Shown here: positions 12,450-12,559 of the stretch, piece after piece
How the letters are laid out: each line of letters begins with the position of its first letter
How positions within the stretch are numbered: the stretch's first letter is position 1
NCBI RefSeq assembly: GCF_047807365.1
Contig: NZ_JBLOUI010000057.1
Coordinates: 1 to 12,559 of the forward strand
Source: Peptacetobacter sp900539645
Lineage (GTDB): Bacteria; Bacillota; Clostridia; Peptostreptococcales; Peptostreptococcaceae
DNA: 12,559 nucleotides
Direction: 5' to 3'
The notes under the pieces: generated by a model
The model's database searches: none
What the model saw: the letters and a program-made list of their open reading frames with translations, nothing else
What the model was told of the DNA's origin: nothing
Program-made: the position numbers and the translations under genes

Positions 12450-12559
12450 ATCAAGTAGGGGCTAACTTGTAGCCCCTCTCACACCACGGAGCGTGCCGTT
12501 CGGCACTCCGCGGTTCAATTTCATATAATAATCTAAGCAACTTATTAATCCTCTTTTAG
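12450..12559 (-). mobile_element. Group IIC intron, 3' end with domains V and VI (partial)
   Basis: On the minus strand, domain V runs from about 12516 to 12482. The stem ACCGCGGAG...CUCCGUGGU has a 2-base GC bulge and a UGCC-GAAC-GGCA tip, very close to the class C domain V of the O. iheyensis intron. GTGTGAGAGG and domain VI (GGGGCTA, loop, TAGCCCC; 12476-12458) follow, ending CCTACTTGAT at 12450. The segment beyond 12517 shows stop codons in two frames and may be the end of the intron-encoded reverse transcriptase or a linker; too little is present to say. Confidence 0.85.

Noticed and set aside
12190..12465. Plus-strand 91-codon frame over the small-protein locus
   Set aside because: It lies antisense to the 42-codon gene and runs across its promoter, the AT palindrome and into the intron end. 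It has no ribosome site and a composition typical of AT-rich noncoding DNA.

Overview
The window is AT-rich DNA from a low-GC Gram-positive anaerobe. Codon use, strong Shine-Dalgarno sites, TTG starts and the gene families present (DegV, radical SAM, a DhaS-like TetR regulator, RlmD, a NapH-like ferredoxin) point to Clostridia. Peptostreptococcaceae is a plausible family, but this is inference and no species is claimed.

Left part (1-4000): all genes lie on the minus strand. A POT-family peptide transporter with its own promoter ends in a strong terminator. The 5' end of a group IIC-like self-splicing intron sits directly behind that terminator hairpin, the usual target site of this class. Upstream is a translationally coupled pair, an active-looking radical SAM enzyme followed by a DegV lipid-binding protein.

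Middle (4000-7880): divergent from the radical SAM gene is a 339-residue protein that aligns with it by eye but has lost the CxxxCxxC cluster site, so it is a probable pseudo-enzyme. The 350 bp between the two genes holds a nested cluster of GACA/TGTC palindromes. A TetR-type regulator follows (minus), and divergent from it is a full-length glutamate decarboxylase with its own terminator. No glutamate/GABA antiporter is visible.

Right-middle (7880-9770): a decayed accessory patch. A deletion has joined the first codons of an RNA 2'-phosphotransferase (KptA/Tpt1) to the tail of what looks like an RNA-repair nucleotidyltransferase (pfam10127-like). Divergent from it is an AlbA_2/Schlafen-type ATP-binding protein gene, frame-broken and apparently missing its central segment. 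An array of about nine degenerate 11-bp repeats follows.

Right part (9770-12559): an rlmD-ferredoxin pair on the minus strand, then an intergenic region rich in signals. It holds a plus-strand small RNA (promoter, hairpin, terminator) convergent with, and overlapping, a 42-codon minus-strand gene with an excellent ribosome site and a hydrophobic/amphipathic product. The layout is that of a type I toxin-antitoxin module. A 14-bp inverted repeat puts the same sequence at the 5' end of both RNAs and makes the ends of the small mRNA complementary. The window closes with domains V and VI of a second group IIC intron, in the same orientation as the one at the left end.

The best candidates for something undescribed are the 42-residue gene with its antisense RNA, and the radical SAM/pseudo-radical SAM pair with its operator cluster.
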